36,696 nucleotides of DNA from an uncultured Muribaculaceae bacterium (GCA_947381945.1 CANCXM010000030.1:1-36696); one strand, 5' to 3'; counted from the first letter of the stretch, positions 5,349 through 14,673 are shown. Translations and numbers: made by a program. The notes: generated from the sequence alone by a model not told the origin.

Positions 5349-7493
5349 TCATTTTTTCTCTTTCTGTCTGAGGAGGAAATCGCTGATTGCGAGAGCCACG
5401 TTGGGAAGGCCATCGGGCATCTCTTTTTCAAGTATATCCCACATCTTGTCCGGGTTCTCGCGGGCGAGGGTCATGACACGAGTGTATTGTTCTCTGCTTA
5501 TAACAGCCGAGAAGTCGGTCAGTTTGTCCTGCCTTATCAGCGACACTATGTGGGTGTAGACCGTGCGGGGCTTGATGCCCTTGGTCTCGGCGATACCGGC
5601 AACATCGTAGCCGGCATTGAGAAGCAGGAGGGTCTCGTCGTGCGACAGACCGGTGCCAAGCGACTCGGCTATTCCCTTGAACTTGCGGATGGCCGTGACA
5701 AACGGTTTCCAGTACTTGACTGTCTTCTTCTCACCGACACCTTCCACCTTCGAGAAGGCCTCCATATCGGTCGGCTCAACGCGCACCATCTCAAGCAGCG
5801 TCTTGTCGGAAAATATGATGTAGGGTGGCACCTGTTCCTTCCTTGCCAGCTTCACGCGCACTTCCTTCAGTTCGGCAAGCAGACGCTCCGCCGGTTTGAG
5901 TTCCGGCTCCGGGACAACTTCCTTCTTGCGTGACCCTGACTTGCGGCGTTCGAACTCCTTGAACTTGGCGAGGGTGACAGGCGTGCGGTCACGGAGGACG
6001 GACGCACCGTATTCGGTCATTTTCAGATGGTTGTTCTCATTGTAGGCGATGTCAATCAATCCCAACTGAATCAACTGCGAGAGGTAGGAGTTCCATTCAT
6101 GGTAACTGAGGTCGCGTCCGGCACCGTAGGTCTTTATGAGATGGTAACCGCGCTCGATGAGATCATGTTTCGCAGCTCCTCGGAGAATGTCAATGAGCAT
6201 CGAGAAGCCCACCGCGCCGTTGACCCTGATGATGGCACTCATGGCCTTAAGAGCAATCACGGTTCCGTCCATCCTCTCGGGTGGATTCAGACACACGTCG
6301 CAGTTGCCGCAGTCATGGTCCATCGTCTCGTTGAAGTAGCTCAGCAGGATGCGGCGGCGGCAGAGCGACGACTCGGCATATTCCTGCATACGCTTGAGCT
6401 TCTCATTGTTGATGGCCTGCTGGCCGCTCTCGTCAACAAAACTCTGGAGAGTGATGATGTCGGAGTAGGAGTAAAACATGATTGCCTCCGCCTTCACCCC
6501 GTCGCGGCCCGCGCGCCCGATTTCCTGATAGTAACTCTCGATGTTGCGTGGCATGTTGTTGTGGACCACCCAGCGAATATTGCTCTTGTCGATACCCATT
6601 CCGAAAGCGACCGTGGCGCAGACCACCTGCACGTCGCCGTTGATGAAACGGTCCTGCGCGAGATTGCGCTCGGTGATTGAAAGCCCGGCATGATAGACAA
6701 CTGATTTATAGCCCAGTGCAAGCAAATCATTGTTCATCGACTCGGCAGCCTTGCGGCTGAGGCAGTAGACAATGCCTGAATCATGGCGGTAACGCTCGAT
6801 GAGGGTGGAGATATAGCGCAGACGCTGACTCTTGCCGGGATTATTCATCACCCTCAGCGATATGTTGGGACGGTCGAAGGAGCCGATGAAAAGAGCAGGG
6901 TCGCGCAGGCAGAGCTGTTTGGCAATGTCGTCACGCGTCAGGCGGTCGGCTGTGGCGGTGAGCGCCATTATGGGCACCTTCGGAAACACCTCTTTCAAGC
7001 GCGAGAGCTGAGTGTAGGTCGGGCGGAAGTCATGGCCCCACTGCGAGATGCAATGTGCCTCGTCGATTGCGATAAGGCTGACGGGAAGGTCGCGCGACCA
7101 GCGGTCGATTTCCATCAGCAGACGTTCGGGTGAAATATAGAGTATCTTCACGCGTCCGGTGAAGAGCTGTTCGAGGATGCTATGGTTCTCGGCCTCGGTC
7201 TGCATCGAATTGACCGCAGCGGCCGGAATACCGTTGGCCGTCAGAGCCGTCACCTGGTCCTTCATGAGAGCGATGAGCGGCGAGACAACTATCGTCACGC
7301 CCCCGTCGGCAAGCAGGGCCGGAATCTGATAGCATATCGACTTACCGCCACCTGTGGGCATGAGCACGACACTGTCGCGTCCCTCGGCTGCCGACGTGAT
7401 GATGTCGAGCTGCAGGGGGCGGAACTGACTGTAACCGTAAAAGCGTCGGAGCAGCGCTATTGCCCGCTCCCGTATATCAAGTGTATCAGACAT
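5349..7493 (-). CDS. recQ: ATP-dependent DNA helicase RecQ
   Basis: 714-aa superfamily 2 3'-5' DNA helicase used in recombinational repair and fork maintenance. Walker A is MPTGGGKS (Lys51), Walker B is IDEAH (143-147), and the aromatic-rich RecQ loop follows (CISQWGHDFRP). Motif VI is seen in YYQEIGRAGRDG. Zinc ligands appear in CRRR..and HDCGNCDVC. An RQC winged helix and an HRDC-type segment follow (EMVRVEPTDMEAFSKVEGVG). The last ~100 residues add a helix-turn-helix segment (AGIAETKGIKPRTVYTHI). E. coli RecQ is shorter at about 610 aa. It lies 12 bp downstream of the sugar transferase gene. Confidence 0.95.
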   Translation of the reverse strand: MSDTLDIRERAIALLRRFYGYSQFRPLQLDIITSAAEGRDSVVLMPTGGGKSICYQIPALLADGGVTIVVSPLIALMKDQVTALTANGIPAAAVNSMQTEAENHSILEQLFTGRVKILYISPERLLMEIDRWSRDLPVSLIAIDEAHCISQWGHDFRPTYTQLSRLKEVFPKVPIMALTATADRLTRDDIAKQLCLRDPALFIGSFDRPNISLRVMNNPGKSQRLRYISTLIERYRHDSGIVYCLSRKAAESMNNDLLALGYKSVVYHAGLSITERNLAQDRFINGDVQVVCATVAFGMGIDKSNIRWVVHNNMPRNIESYYQEIGRAGRDGVKAEAIMFYSYSDIITLQSFVDESGQQAINNEKLKRMQEYAESSLCRRRILLSYFNETMDHDCGNCDVCLNPPERMDGTVIALKAMSAIIRVNGAVGFSMLIDILRGAAKHDLIERGYHLIKTYGAGRDLSYHEWNSYLSQLIQLGLIDIAYNENNHLKMTEYGASVLRDRTPVTLAKFKEFERRKSGSRKKEVVPEPELKPAERLLAELKEVRVKLARKEQVPPYIIFSDKTLLEMVRVEPTDMEAFSKVEGVGEKKTVKYWKPFVTAIRKFKGIAESLGTGLSHDETLLLLNAGYDVAGIAETKGIKPRTVYTHIVSLIRQDKLTDFSAVISREQYTRVMTLARENPDKMWDILEKEMPDGLPNVALAISDFLLRQKEKK

Positions 7494-7505
7494 TTTTTCG
7501 ATGAA

Positions 7506-8891
7506 TCAGAAAGCCTGTTCCTCTCCGCCGAAGGCGTTCATGACGGTGCGCACGATAATCTTGAGGTCAAGCAGGAAGGACCAGTGCTCAATGTACCATA
7601 TATCATGCTCCACTCGCCGCTCCATCTGCCACAGCTCCTCGGTCTGACCGCGGTAGCCGCGCACCTGCGCCCAACCCGTGATGCCGGGCTTGATGAGATG
7701 GCGCACCATGTACTGGCTGATGAGACGGCGGTAGTCCTCAGTGTGTTTGAGCATGTGGGGACGCGGACCGACAATCGACATGTCGCCCTTGAACACATTG
7801 ATGAACTGCGGGAGCTCATCGAGGCTTGTGCGGCGCATGAAATCGCCGAGCTTTGTCTTGCGGGGATCGTTCTTAGTGGCCTGGAGAGTGTCGGCCTGGG
7901 CGTTGACTCTCATTGTGCGGAACTTCCAGCAGAGGAAATCACGGCCCATATAGCCTGTGCGGGTCTGCTTGAAGAAGACCGGTCCGGGCGAACTGAGCTT
8001 TATGGCTATGGCAAGCGGAATGAAGATAATCGGCGAGAAGAGGAGGAAAGTGCCTGAGAAGGCTATGTCGAACGAACGTTTGAGCACACGGTTGGCCGTA
8101 TGTTCAAGCGGATTGGTGCGCACTTCAAGCACCGGCATCTGCCCGACGGAATCGAGGCGGAACTTGCGGGTGAGATATGGCGATATCTGCGGGACATAAT
8201 GAAACTTTATCATCTGCTTCTCGCAGACACCGAGGATGAGCTGGACAGCCTCGCGGTGTTCGCCGGAGAGGGCATAGAAAATCTCGTCGGTATGGTTTTC
8301 CTTGACAAACTCCTCCAGTTCGGAAAGGTCGCCGACATACTTGTCGCGATGTTCGAAACCGGGAGGACAGTAGATGTCGAAAAATCCCTGGCAGCGGTAG
8401 CCGAAACCGGGGTCCGACTGCATCTCGGCATAGAGGCGCTCGGCGGTGGAATTGCAACCGACAATGACTATGCAGGAATAGCTGCGTCCGCCACGTCGGT
8501 AGGACTTCAGCAGATAGTGCGACCCGACCCACCATAGAATCAGCATCAAGGCTGTCGCAGAATAGAATTCGGCGAATATCTTCCACGGAATCGCGTCAAG
8601 TTTCAGGAAATAAAGCAGGAAGATGAATGCAAGCGCGTGAAGACACACTGCCTGAAGCGCCGAGAAGGTTATTCGCTCCATGAGCATCGCCCTCACCTTA
8701 TGAATTCGCCCCACATAGCGCGCCACAGGGATATAGGCGGCATTGAGCAGGACCCAGATGAGACGGGTGTGGATTTCGGGCACAGCGGGGTTGAGGACCG
8801 TCACGACAAAGAAGACTCCGTTGAGAATTAGGAAGTCAACTAAAGTGAGAGCCCGATGAAAATACCGTCCGTGTCTGTTCGTTTTGCCCAT
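7506..8891 (-). CDS. Polyprenyl-phosphate sugar phosphotransferase (WcaJ-like)
   Basis: 461-aa membrane enzyme starting exopolysaccharide or O-unit synthesis by moving a hexose-1-phosphate from a UDP-sugar to undecaprenyl phosphate. Four to five N-terminal membrane helices (~15-120) lead to a Rossmann-like domain with SYSCIVIVGCNSTAERLY (~138). One more hydrophobic helix (~283-305) is followed by the bacterial sugar transferase domain: KRSFDIAFSG, SSPGPVFFKQTRTG, CWKFRTM, RRTSLDELPQ, DMSIVGPRP and KPGITGWAQVRG. Length is typical for the family. The neighbours recQ and NUDIX are not polysaccharide genes. No clear promoter was seen upstream. Confidence 0.92.
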   Translation of the reverse strand: MGKTNRHGRYFHRALTLVDFLILNGVFFVVTVLNPAVPEIHTRLIWVLLNAAYIPVARYVGRIHKVRAMLMERITFSALQAVCLHALAFIFLLYFLKLDAIPWKIFAEFYSATALMLILWWVGSHYLLKSYRRGGRSYSCIVIVGCNSTAERLYAEMQSDPGFGYRCQGFFDIYCPPGFEHRDKYVGDLSELEEFVKENHTDEIFYALSGEHREAVQLILGVCEKQMIKFHYVPQISPYLTRKFRLDSVGQMPVLEVRTNPLEHTANRVLKRSFDIAFSGTFLLFSPIIFIPLAIAIKLSSPGPVFFKQTRTGYMGRDFLCWKFRTMRVNAQADTLQATKNDPRKTKLGDFMRRTSLDELPQFINVFKGDMSIVGPRPHMLKHTEDYRRLISQYMVRHLIKPGITGWAQVRGYRGQTEELWQMERRVEHDIWYIEHWSFLLDLKIIVRTVMNAFGGEEQAF

Positions 8892-9158
8892 CGTCGCTTA
8901 CAATATTCAGCACAGCCGCAATCGCAGACCATACCTATTTATATAATCGGTTTCAATCCTTAAATATTGTAAACATAGCTGATAAAATCTCAAAACATCT
9001 GCCGGAGAAGTAAAACACGCAATCAGTAGTATAAAAATTCTCAGAATATAAAATAACGAATGCATATTGCGCATGAATGATTTTGTCAACAATATTTCCA
9101 TATAGCAGCCGGGCTGCATAACCGGCGTTTTCTGAATCGCTATTAAAATCTCCGTTTA

Positions 9159-9189
9159 TTTGACTCGTACTATTTAGTGTATATTTTTG
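9159..9189 (+). promoter_or_regulatory. Upstream (distal) promoter of lipoprotein gene
   Basis: TTTG (9159-9162), 19-nt spacer, TATTTTTG (9182-9189). Full consensus match. Confidence 0.75.
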
Positions 9190-9197
9190 CGCTACAA

Positions 9198-9287
9198 ATG
9201 CTGTTATTTTCAACACATTACAAAAACCGTCATAAATATCTTTGTTTTCTTTGTTTTATACATCTTATTATCTATTTTTGCGAATGA
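9198..9287 (+). CDS. Possible 29-aa leader ORF
   Basis: ATG at 9198, close to the start site predicted for the distal promoter, opens a 29-codon frame rich in Phe, Leu, Ile, Cys and His (MLLFSTHYKN..., ...LIIYFCE) that ends with TGA at 9285-9287. It spans the second promoter. It could be a leader ORF on the longer transcript or chance; there is no homology evidence. Confidence 0.2.
   Translation: MLLFSTHYKNRHKYLCFLCFIHLIIYFCE
9250..9280 (+). promoter_or_regulatory. Proximal promoter of lipoprotein gene
   Basis: TTTG (9250-9253), 19-nt spacer, TATTTTTG (9273-9280). Full consensus match; transcription would start near 9286. This places the true start codon at 9301 or 9334. Confidence 0.75.
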
Positions 9288-9333
9288 ATCGAATTATATT
9301 ATGAAACCTCAGTTGCGACATATTATCAATACC

Positions 9334-10926
9334 ATGAATTCAACCAAATTATTTACTATCCCGGTCATTCTTTTCATGCTTTGTTCCTGCGTAAATGAGA
9401 GCAAGCAGCAATCTGTTGTGTATGAAGAGAAACGTGACAATGTCACCAAGATATCTTCCGACATGATTGTATCTATTGACGATAATCTACCGATATTGCA
9501 TACCTGCAATATAATTCTGACCGGCGACACACTACTTTTTGATGATCATTTAAATGGAGATTTCAAATTTACAGCCTACGATATACACTCAAACAATGTT
9601 ATCGGAAGATTTGGCAAGCCGGGAAGTGGCCCCGGAGAACTCGCCAATTATGGAGGAATTTTCTATGATAAGACATCGAAAAACCTATATGTCACCGAGG
9701 CCGGGCAAGGAAAGCTGTACGGATTCTATTTGCCTGAGGCTGTTCCCGATTCATCGTATACTCCCTTTGTAAAATACGACATGGATTTCAACGGTGGGAA
9801 TAATGCCTATTCTTGTCCGTACTATATCAATGACTCTACTGTTGTCTGTGCCACTCTTGTCCTTAATAAACAAGCAAGATCATTCTCATCCCACATAGGT
9901 AGGCTCAATATGCAGACCCGGTCTGTAGAAGTAATCGACACCCTGCCTGAAACAGACAATATCCGTTATTTCATTTCTGTCTCGCCTGAGCACAACAGCA
10001 TTTTTGCTTCTGCAAGGACAAAAGATGAGATTCGTATGTATGATTTGGATGGACATTTACTGAAAACTATCTATGGCCCGGATTATGATGAACGTATTGA
10101 TAACCGTAAGTTTTATTTTGCCAACAGTACCTTTTGCGGAGATAAAATTTTAGCAATTTATGCCGGCGGCTCAAATCAAAAAGGTCAGGATATTTTAGTC
10201 TTAAACCTTGATGGAAAGTACCTTAAAACTCTGAAATTCGATATGCCAATACAGACCATTGAATATCATGAGAAAACTGACCGATTATACATTGTGACTG
10301 ATGACACTCCTCAATTCGGATATATCAGAAATTTCAGTAAAATTCTCGATGGAAAAGAGGTCATAGACAAACAACCAACCGAACTTGCCCAGCAAAAAGA
10401 TTCAATCGAAGAAAAGGATTCAATCGAAAAAATAGTCAGTATTTCTCCTGAGGACAAACCCGATGAAGCGCCTGCGGTCGATATGAAAAGTGACATCGTC
10501 GAATTTATCAAGTCAAGTCCGGAAGCAGCCAAACAAGTCAATGGCAAACCCTCGGAAGGCCCCTTGATTTTTGTTGATGCCAATACGCACGGTGCTACAC
10601 GGACCTACCATTTGCAAGTTGGTGCTTATCCTGAGGGTGAATTTTTCCGCTATACAATCGGCATCATGAATCAGAGTGAAAAGCCAGTCAGTATAAAGTC
10701 GTTTTCTCTACCGGATGATTACTTCAGTGCCGAATGGTCAATGGGGAACACATTACAGCCTAATATGATGGGATTTTTATACTTGACATGTAAAAAATCT
10801 CTTGACGAAAAGTCATATCCGTTAATCATAAAATTTTGTGACACCAAAATTTCTCCTCAAATCCTCCACATGACTCTCTTTCCCAGCGGAGCGAAACTTT
10901 ACAATAAAATGCATGGCCTGGAATAG
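9334..10926 (+). CDS. Beta-propeller lipoprotein with C-terminal Ig-like domain
   Basis: 530-aa predicted lipoprotein (start at 9334; 9301 gives 11 more residues). The signal MNSTKLFTIPVILFMLCSC has a lipobox ending at Cys19. Residues ~60-370 resemble the six-bladed propeller/TolB-like lipoproteins of Bacteroidales (IGRFGKPGSGPGELANYGGI, SKNLYVTEAGQGKLYGF). A charged linker follows (QQKDSIEEKDSIEKI). The last ~110 residues look like a DUF1573-type Ig fold (YTIGIMNQSEKPVSIKSF), but without the usual Cys cluster. It is probably at the cell surface or in the periplasm; its ligand is unknown. The gene is clearly more AT-rich than its neighbours, suggesting acquisition. Confidence 0.75.
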   Translation: MNSTKLFTIPVILFMLCSCVNESKQQSVVYEEKRDNVTKISSDMIVSIDDNLPILHTCNIILTGDTLLFDDHLNGDFKFTAYDIHSNNVIGRFGKPGSGPGELANYGGIFYDKTSKNLYVTEAGQGKLYGFYLPEAVPDSSYTPFVKYDMDFNGGNNAYSCPYYINDSTVVCATLVLNKQARSFSSHIGRLNMQTRSVEVIDTLPETDNIRYFISVSPEHNSIFASARTKDEIRMYDLDGHLLKTIYGPDYDERIDNRKFYFANSTFCGDKILAIYAGGSNQKGQDILVLNLDGKYLKTLKFDMPIQTIEYHEKTDRLYIVTDDTPQFGYIRNFSKILDGKEVIDKQPTELAQQKDSIEEKDSIEKIVSISPEDKPDEAPAVDMKSDIVEFIKSSPEAAKQVNGKPSEGPLIFVDANTHGATRTYHLQVGAYPEGEFFRYTIGIMNQSEKPVSIKSFSLPDDYFSAEWSMGNTLQPNMMGFLYLTCKKSLDEKSYPLIIKFCDTKISPQILHMTLFPSGAKLYNKMHGLE

Positions 10927-11236
10927 AGCCATCTAAGAGACAGTCAAAATTATCAATATTTATTGACCCGACAAAATTTATATCCCGTTTTTCCTTATCC
11001 AGTTCAAAATCGGGCATAAAAAACCGTCCTTGCGCATACGATGACTGCTTTAAGGCAGGTATGCGACATTGAAAGGGATACAAAAGCACAAAAGTGCAGA
11101 AACAACAAAAGTTTCAAATCGATTTTACTCAAGCAAGCCATCTACTGACTGCTTTAAAACTTTTGTCTCTTCTGCACTTTTGTGCTTTTGTATCCCTAAA
11201 TTGAATCAACGGTAATTTAACACCGTATTTTTCTTA
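10927..11236. other. Convergent intergenic region with two stacked hairpins
   Basis: 310 bp without a gene. It holds a hairpin (arms CGCATAC 11033-11039 and GTATGCG 11059-11065, with an inner CTGCTTT/AAGGCAG stem) and then long palindrome E3. GACTGCTTTAA occurs at 11043-11053 and again at 11147-11157. Confidence 0.7.
11074..11197. repeat. Long palindromic hairpin element E3
   Basis: 45-nt arms (11074-11118 and 11153-11197) matching at 41 of 45 positions, 34-nt loop. It has the same layout as E1 and E2 but with the unit ACAAAAG in place of ACATAAG on both arms, so both strands of the stem changed together. It lies between the convergent lipoprotein and DUF349 genes and is a probable bidirectional terminator. 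Confidence 0.8.
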
Positions 11237-13171
11237 TTAGAGCTTGCTGTCGATGACGGCGATTTTCTTTTCGAGGTCAGCGATGTCGTCTTTGAGGCGC
11301 TGGACGCGGCGCTCCATGTCGCGGAGCATCGAATCAGCATTCTTGGACTTGGCACTGAGGAAGCCCATGTTGTTCTCGTAGGTCTGGAGTTCGCCGCGAC
11401 GCTGCTCATAGGCGCGCATCAGTCGCTCACGCTCGCGGTAGAGACGGTTCTCATCGTTGCCGATTTCCTTGATGGTGTTCTCGAAAGAAGCCATGCGCGA
11501 GCCGCGCTGCGAGATGTCGAGCTTCTGATAGAGGCCGTTGACAACTCCGCGGTATGCCTCATAGACATTGTCCTTCTCGCTGAAGGGCACATGACCTACG
11601 CTCTGCCATTCGGCCTGAAGGTCTTTGACCTTCTTGATAGCTTCCTCGCGGTCCATGGCGGTAACGTCGATGGCTTTGAGCTTGTCGATAATCTCGTTTT
11701 TCTGTTCGAGGTTGGCGCGCTCGGTGCGGCGTGTACCTGAATTGTTCTTTTTCTTCTGCTCGAAGAAATAGTCGCAAGCGGCGAGGAAACGGTGCCACAC
11801 CTGGTCGGAATGCTTCTTGGCAACAGCGCCGATGGTCTTCCACTCCTTCTGCAATGCAGCGAGTTCGTCGGCAGTCTTGCGCCATTCGGTGCTGTCTTTG
11901 AGAGCCTCGGCACGTTCGCAAAGGGCGATTTTCTTTTCGAGGTTGCGCGAAAGAGTGTCCTTCATGCCACGGAAGAATTCAGCCTTGGCGGCAAAGAATT
12001 TATCGCAGGTCTCACGGAAACGGGCGAAAAGCGCATTGTTTGACTTGCGCGATGCATATCCGACCTTCTTCCAGTCCTCCTGAGCGGCGATGATGAGCTT
12101 GGTCATCTCATCCCATGCTGCGTAGGTCGACAGTTTGTCGAATTCGTAAGCCTCGATGCGTTCGCAAAGAGCCTCCTTGGCAGCCTCGTTCTCGCGTTCG
12201 CGGGCCTTGCGCTCCTCGAAGAATGTCTGATAACGCTTGTTGATGTCGGCTGAGATGTCCTTGAAACGACCCCATATTTCCTCGCGTACCTCTTTGGGGA
12301 CAGGACCGATCGAACGCCACTGCTCGTGGAGTTCCTGCAGACGGCGGAAGGCTGCGATGACATCTTCTTCCTCGCGAAGCTTCTCGGCCTCAGCGACGAG
12401 GAGTTCCTTTTCCGAAAGGTTCTTCTTGAAGTCGTAGTCGCGCAGTTCCTTGTTGATTTTGAGCTGGTCATAGAATTTCTCAACGGCATCCTGATAGCTC
12501 TTCCAGAGGTCGGCAGCCACAGGAGCAGGCACTTCGCCAATCTCCTTGAAATCGTTCTGGAGGTCGCGCACCTGCTGGAAAAAGCGGTTTGCATTGTCGA
12601 CATCACCGCTCATTTCGATAATCTTCGCGATGATTTCCTGCTTGCGCTCATAGTTCTTCTGCTGTTCGGCCTCGATTGCAGCGCGCTGCTCGGCCTTCTT
12701 CTCCTTGACGGTCGAAAGGAGGGCCTTGAAGGCTTCCTCGGTCTCGTCAGCCTTCGGCTCGAATGCTTCAGGCTGATTGCCTGCCTCGACGAATGCCTCA
12801 CGCTCGGCGCGCTGCTCTTCGTTGCGGATGGCGTAGAACTGTTGTTTCAGACGCGACACTTCCTCATTTGTGATTTCTGCCGGCTCTTTCTCCGAAAGGA
12901 CTTTCAAAGCAGCCAGAATCTCCTCCTTGCTTGCCAGAGGCTTCACGGCTGCCGGTTCATCAGCAGCCTCGGCCTGAGCCTCGACAGTGATTTCTTCAGG
13001 CGTAGCGACAGCAGGTGTCTCAACGTCAACTGTAGCGGAAACAGCCCCCGCTGCCTCCGTTTCGATAGTAGGATTGGAAATGTTTGTAGAATCAGCAGCC
13101 GACTGTGCGGCGCCTTCGTTCAGGGTTTTATCCAATGCATCGGATTGCATTGAAGTGTCACGCGGTTCCAT
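11237..13171 (-). CDS. DUF349 repeat protein
   Basis: 644-aa highly charged protein. The first ~130 residues are low-complexity and acidic (Ala/Glu/Thr-rich). They are followed by about six DUF349 repeats of roughly 70 residues, each with a W-x-x-[IV]-G signature (HEQWRSIGPVPKEV, QEDWKKVGYASRK, QKEWKTIGAVAKKH, QAEWQSVGHVPFSE). The C-terminus is coiled coil (MRDMERRVQRLKDDIADLEKKI in part). It is cytosolic and probably forms long helical bundles. The molecular function of DUF349 proteins is not known to me. Met8 is an alternative start. No consensus promoter was found. Confidence 0.88.
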   Translation of the reverse strand: MEPRDTSMQSDALDKTLNEGAAQSAADSTNISNPTIETEAAGAVSATVDVETPAVATPEEITVEAQAEAADEPAAVKPLASKEEILAALKVLSEKEPAEITNEEVSRLKQQFYAIRNEEQRAEREAFVEAGNQPEAFEPKADETEEAFKALLSTVKEKKAEQRAAIEAEQQKNYERKQEIIAKIIEMSGDVDNANRFFQQVRDLQNDFKEIGEVPAPVAADLWKSYQDAVEKFYDQLKINKELRDYDFKKNLSEKELLVAEAEKLREEEDVIAAFRRLQELHEQWRSIGPVPKEVREEIWGRFKDISADINKRYQTFFEERKARERENEAAKEALCERIEAYEFDKLSTYAAWDEMTKLIIAAQEDWKKVGYASRKSNNALFARFRETCDKFFAAKAEFFRGMKDTLSRNLEKKIALCERAEALKDSTEWRKTADELAALQKEWKTIGAVAKKHSDQVWHRFLAACDYFFEQKKKNNSGTRRTERANLEQKNEIIDKLKAIDVTAMDREEAIKKVKDLQAEWQSVGHVPFSEKDNVYEAYRGVVNGLYQKLDISQRGSRMASFENTIKEIGNDENRLYRERERLMRAYEQRRGELQTYENNMGFLSAKSKNADSMLRDMERRVQRLKDDIADLEKKIAVIDSKL

Positions 13172-13373
13172 AACAGTTATTTAAGGTGATAAAAAATGCT
13201 CGCCGGGCTTTTTTGGAAAAGGCCGCAGCCGTCCCACACAGCGAGAAGGGATAGGTAAATAGAATTTAGTGTGCTAATTTAGTGATTATTTTCAAAAGAC
13301 ACGCATTTTTTCATAAAAAATCACCATATTAACGTTTTTATTCTTAATTTAACATTAAATCTATCGTTTTAAT

Positions 13374-14648
13374 CTAATTTTTCAGACAGCTCACCGGGAC
13401 AATATAAATTCCATCCTTCCGGCGATAGGCATACTGCCCGACACCGATGAGCACCATCTTGAAGGATGGAGCTTTCATCTTGTCGGTATCAATATTGGAT
13501 TCAAGCTTGTTGAGAGTCTTGACAGCGCTTTCGATAGCAGTCTCCCCGCCAAGTTTTATCTCGACGAGACCGTAATGGCCGTTGCGCAGATGAACCACGG
13601 CATCACATTCAAGGCCGGAACTGTCACGATAATGGTAGACCTCTCCGTTAAGAGGCTGTGAATACACGCGAAGGTCCCTCACGCAAAGGGTCTCGAAGAT
13701 AAGCCCGAGTGTTTCAAGATCGCCCTTCAGCTCATCAGGCCCGCAACCGAGAGCGGAAGTGGCAATGGACGGGTCGACAAAGTAGCGAGTGTCGGATGTG
13801 CGTATGGCACTTTTCGAACGCAGGTTGGGATTCCACGACGGCATGTCCTCCACCACAAATATTTTTTTCAGCGCATTGTGATATGACGACACGGTGTCGA
13901 CATCGAGGGTAGCGCTGTCATTTGGCAACATGTCGGCACGGAGTTTGGTCAATGCAGTCTGACTTCCCTGACTGCGCGCGTAGGCCCGCATGAACAACTG
14001 TGTCCTTGCCACCGAACGTGTTACCCCGTCCACCCGGGAAATATCGGTTTTTACGACAGCATCAAAATAGTCGTAGGCTTCTTCAAGCGCATCCTCTCTG
14101 TCAAGGCCGACAGCAGACGGCCAACCACCACGGCATATCAGATAGGACAGCTCGTCCAGATTCATCTCTCGGTTTCCGGAAATCATATCCGGAGCTGCAA
14201 ACAGGCTTTCCAGACTGACCTCTCCGGAGGAATCGCCGGATTCATAGAGGCTCATCGGGCGCATGGTCAACCATGCGAACCTTCCGGTCCCGGTATGGTG
14301 AATCTTATCGTTGGATGGAGGCACGGCAGAGCCGGTTAGTATGAACTGCCCCTTTCGTCCGCGCATATCAACCTCTCCCCTCACCGCATCCCACAATTCC
14401 GGCGCAAGCTGCCACTCATCAATCAACCGCGGCGTCTCACCTTCGAGCAAGGCGGATGGGTTGACCTCTGCAAGTGTCATGTTTTGCCTGTATGTCGCAG
14501 GGTTGGCAAGATAGACATGGCTGTTGGCAAACTGGGCGGCTGTGGTGGATTTTCCACACCACTTCGCACCTTCCACCAATATTGCACCGGCACTTCTCAA
14601 CTTCCGTTTGAGCAGAGCCTCAATCACTCTGGGTCTATAAGCATCCAT
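13374..14648 (-). CDS. AAA-family ATPase with DUF4143 C-terminal domain
   Basis: 424-aa protein. Walker A is GAKWCGKST (~residues 24-32). Walker B appears in TPRLIDEWQ (~74-82), followed by the sensor-like GQFILTGSAVP (~100-110). The C-terminal DUF4143 part contains LECDAVVHLRNGHYGLVEIKLGG (in pieces: ECD..., EIK), a PD-(D/E)xK-like nuclease core. Such genes are common, often multi-copy, in gut Bacteroidales and their role is unclear; defence or mobile-element functions have been suggested by analogy. The -7 box lies at 14666-14673, giving a very short leader. Six 23-bp repeats lie immediately upstream. Confidence 0.88.
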   Translation of the reverse strand: MDAYRPRVIEALLKRKLRSAGAILVEGAKWCGKSTTAAQFANSHVYLANPATYRQNMTLAEVNPSALLEGETPRLIDEWQLAPELWDAVRGEVDMRGRKGQFILTGSAVPPSNDKIHHTGTGRFAWLTMRPMSLYESGDSSGEVSLESLFAAPDMISGNREMNLDELSYLICRGGWPSAVGLDREDALEEAYDYFDAVVKTDISRVDGVTRSVARTQLFMRAYARSQGSQTALTKLRADMLPNDSATLDVDTVSSYHNALKKIFVVEDMPSWNPNLRSKSAIRTSDTRYFVDPSIATSALGCGPDELKGDLETLGLIFETLCVRDLRVYSQPLNGEVYHYRDSSGLECDAVVHLRNGHYGLVEIKLGGETAIESAVKTLNKLESNIDTDKMKAPSFKMVLIGVGQYAYRRKDGIYIVPVSCLKN

Positions 14649-14665
14649 ATAATTGATTTTGAATG

Positions 14666-14673
14666 CAAATATA
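14666..14673 (-). promoter_or_regulatory. -7 box of the AAA/DUF4143 gene
   Basis: Minus strand TATATTTG (14673-14666) matches TAnnTTTG. No TTTG is seen at the right spacing upstream; that space is taken by the first 23-bp repeat. The leader would be only about 10 nt. Confidence 0.6.

Larger units (their letters stand above)
8892..9333. other. AT-rich intergenic region with tandem promoters
   Basis: 442 bp between divergent genes. The right half holds two full-consensus rightward promoters (9159-9189, 9250-9280) and a possible 29-codon ORF (9198-9287). In the left half (8892-9150) I see only weak overlapping ORFs on the minus strand with no recognisable protein character and no clear promoter for the leftward operon. 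Confidence 0.6.

Noticed and set aside
4704..5933. 409-codon plus-strand open frame
   Set aside because: It runs antisense across the NUDIX gene and the 3' part of recQ, which have full family motifs; its translation has no recognisable protein features.
8907..9216. Two overlapping minus-strand frames of 70 and 87 codons
   Set aside because: They overlap each other in different frames, have no family resemblance, and cover the rightward promoter region; AT-rich chance ORFs are more likely.
12326..13153. 275-codon plus-strand frame with Leu-rich translation
   Set aside because: It is antisense to the DUF349 gene; the Leu/Cys richness mirrors Glu/Lys/Ala codons of the real protein.
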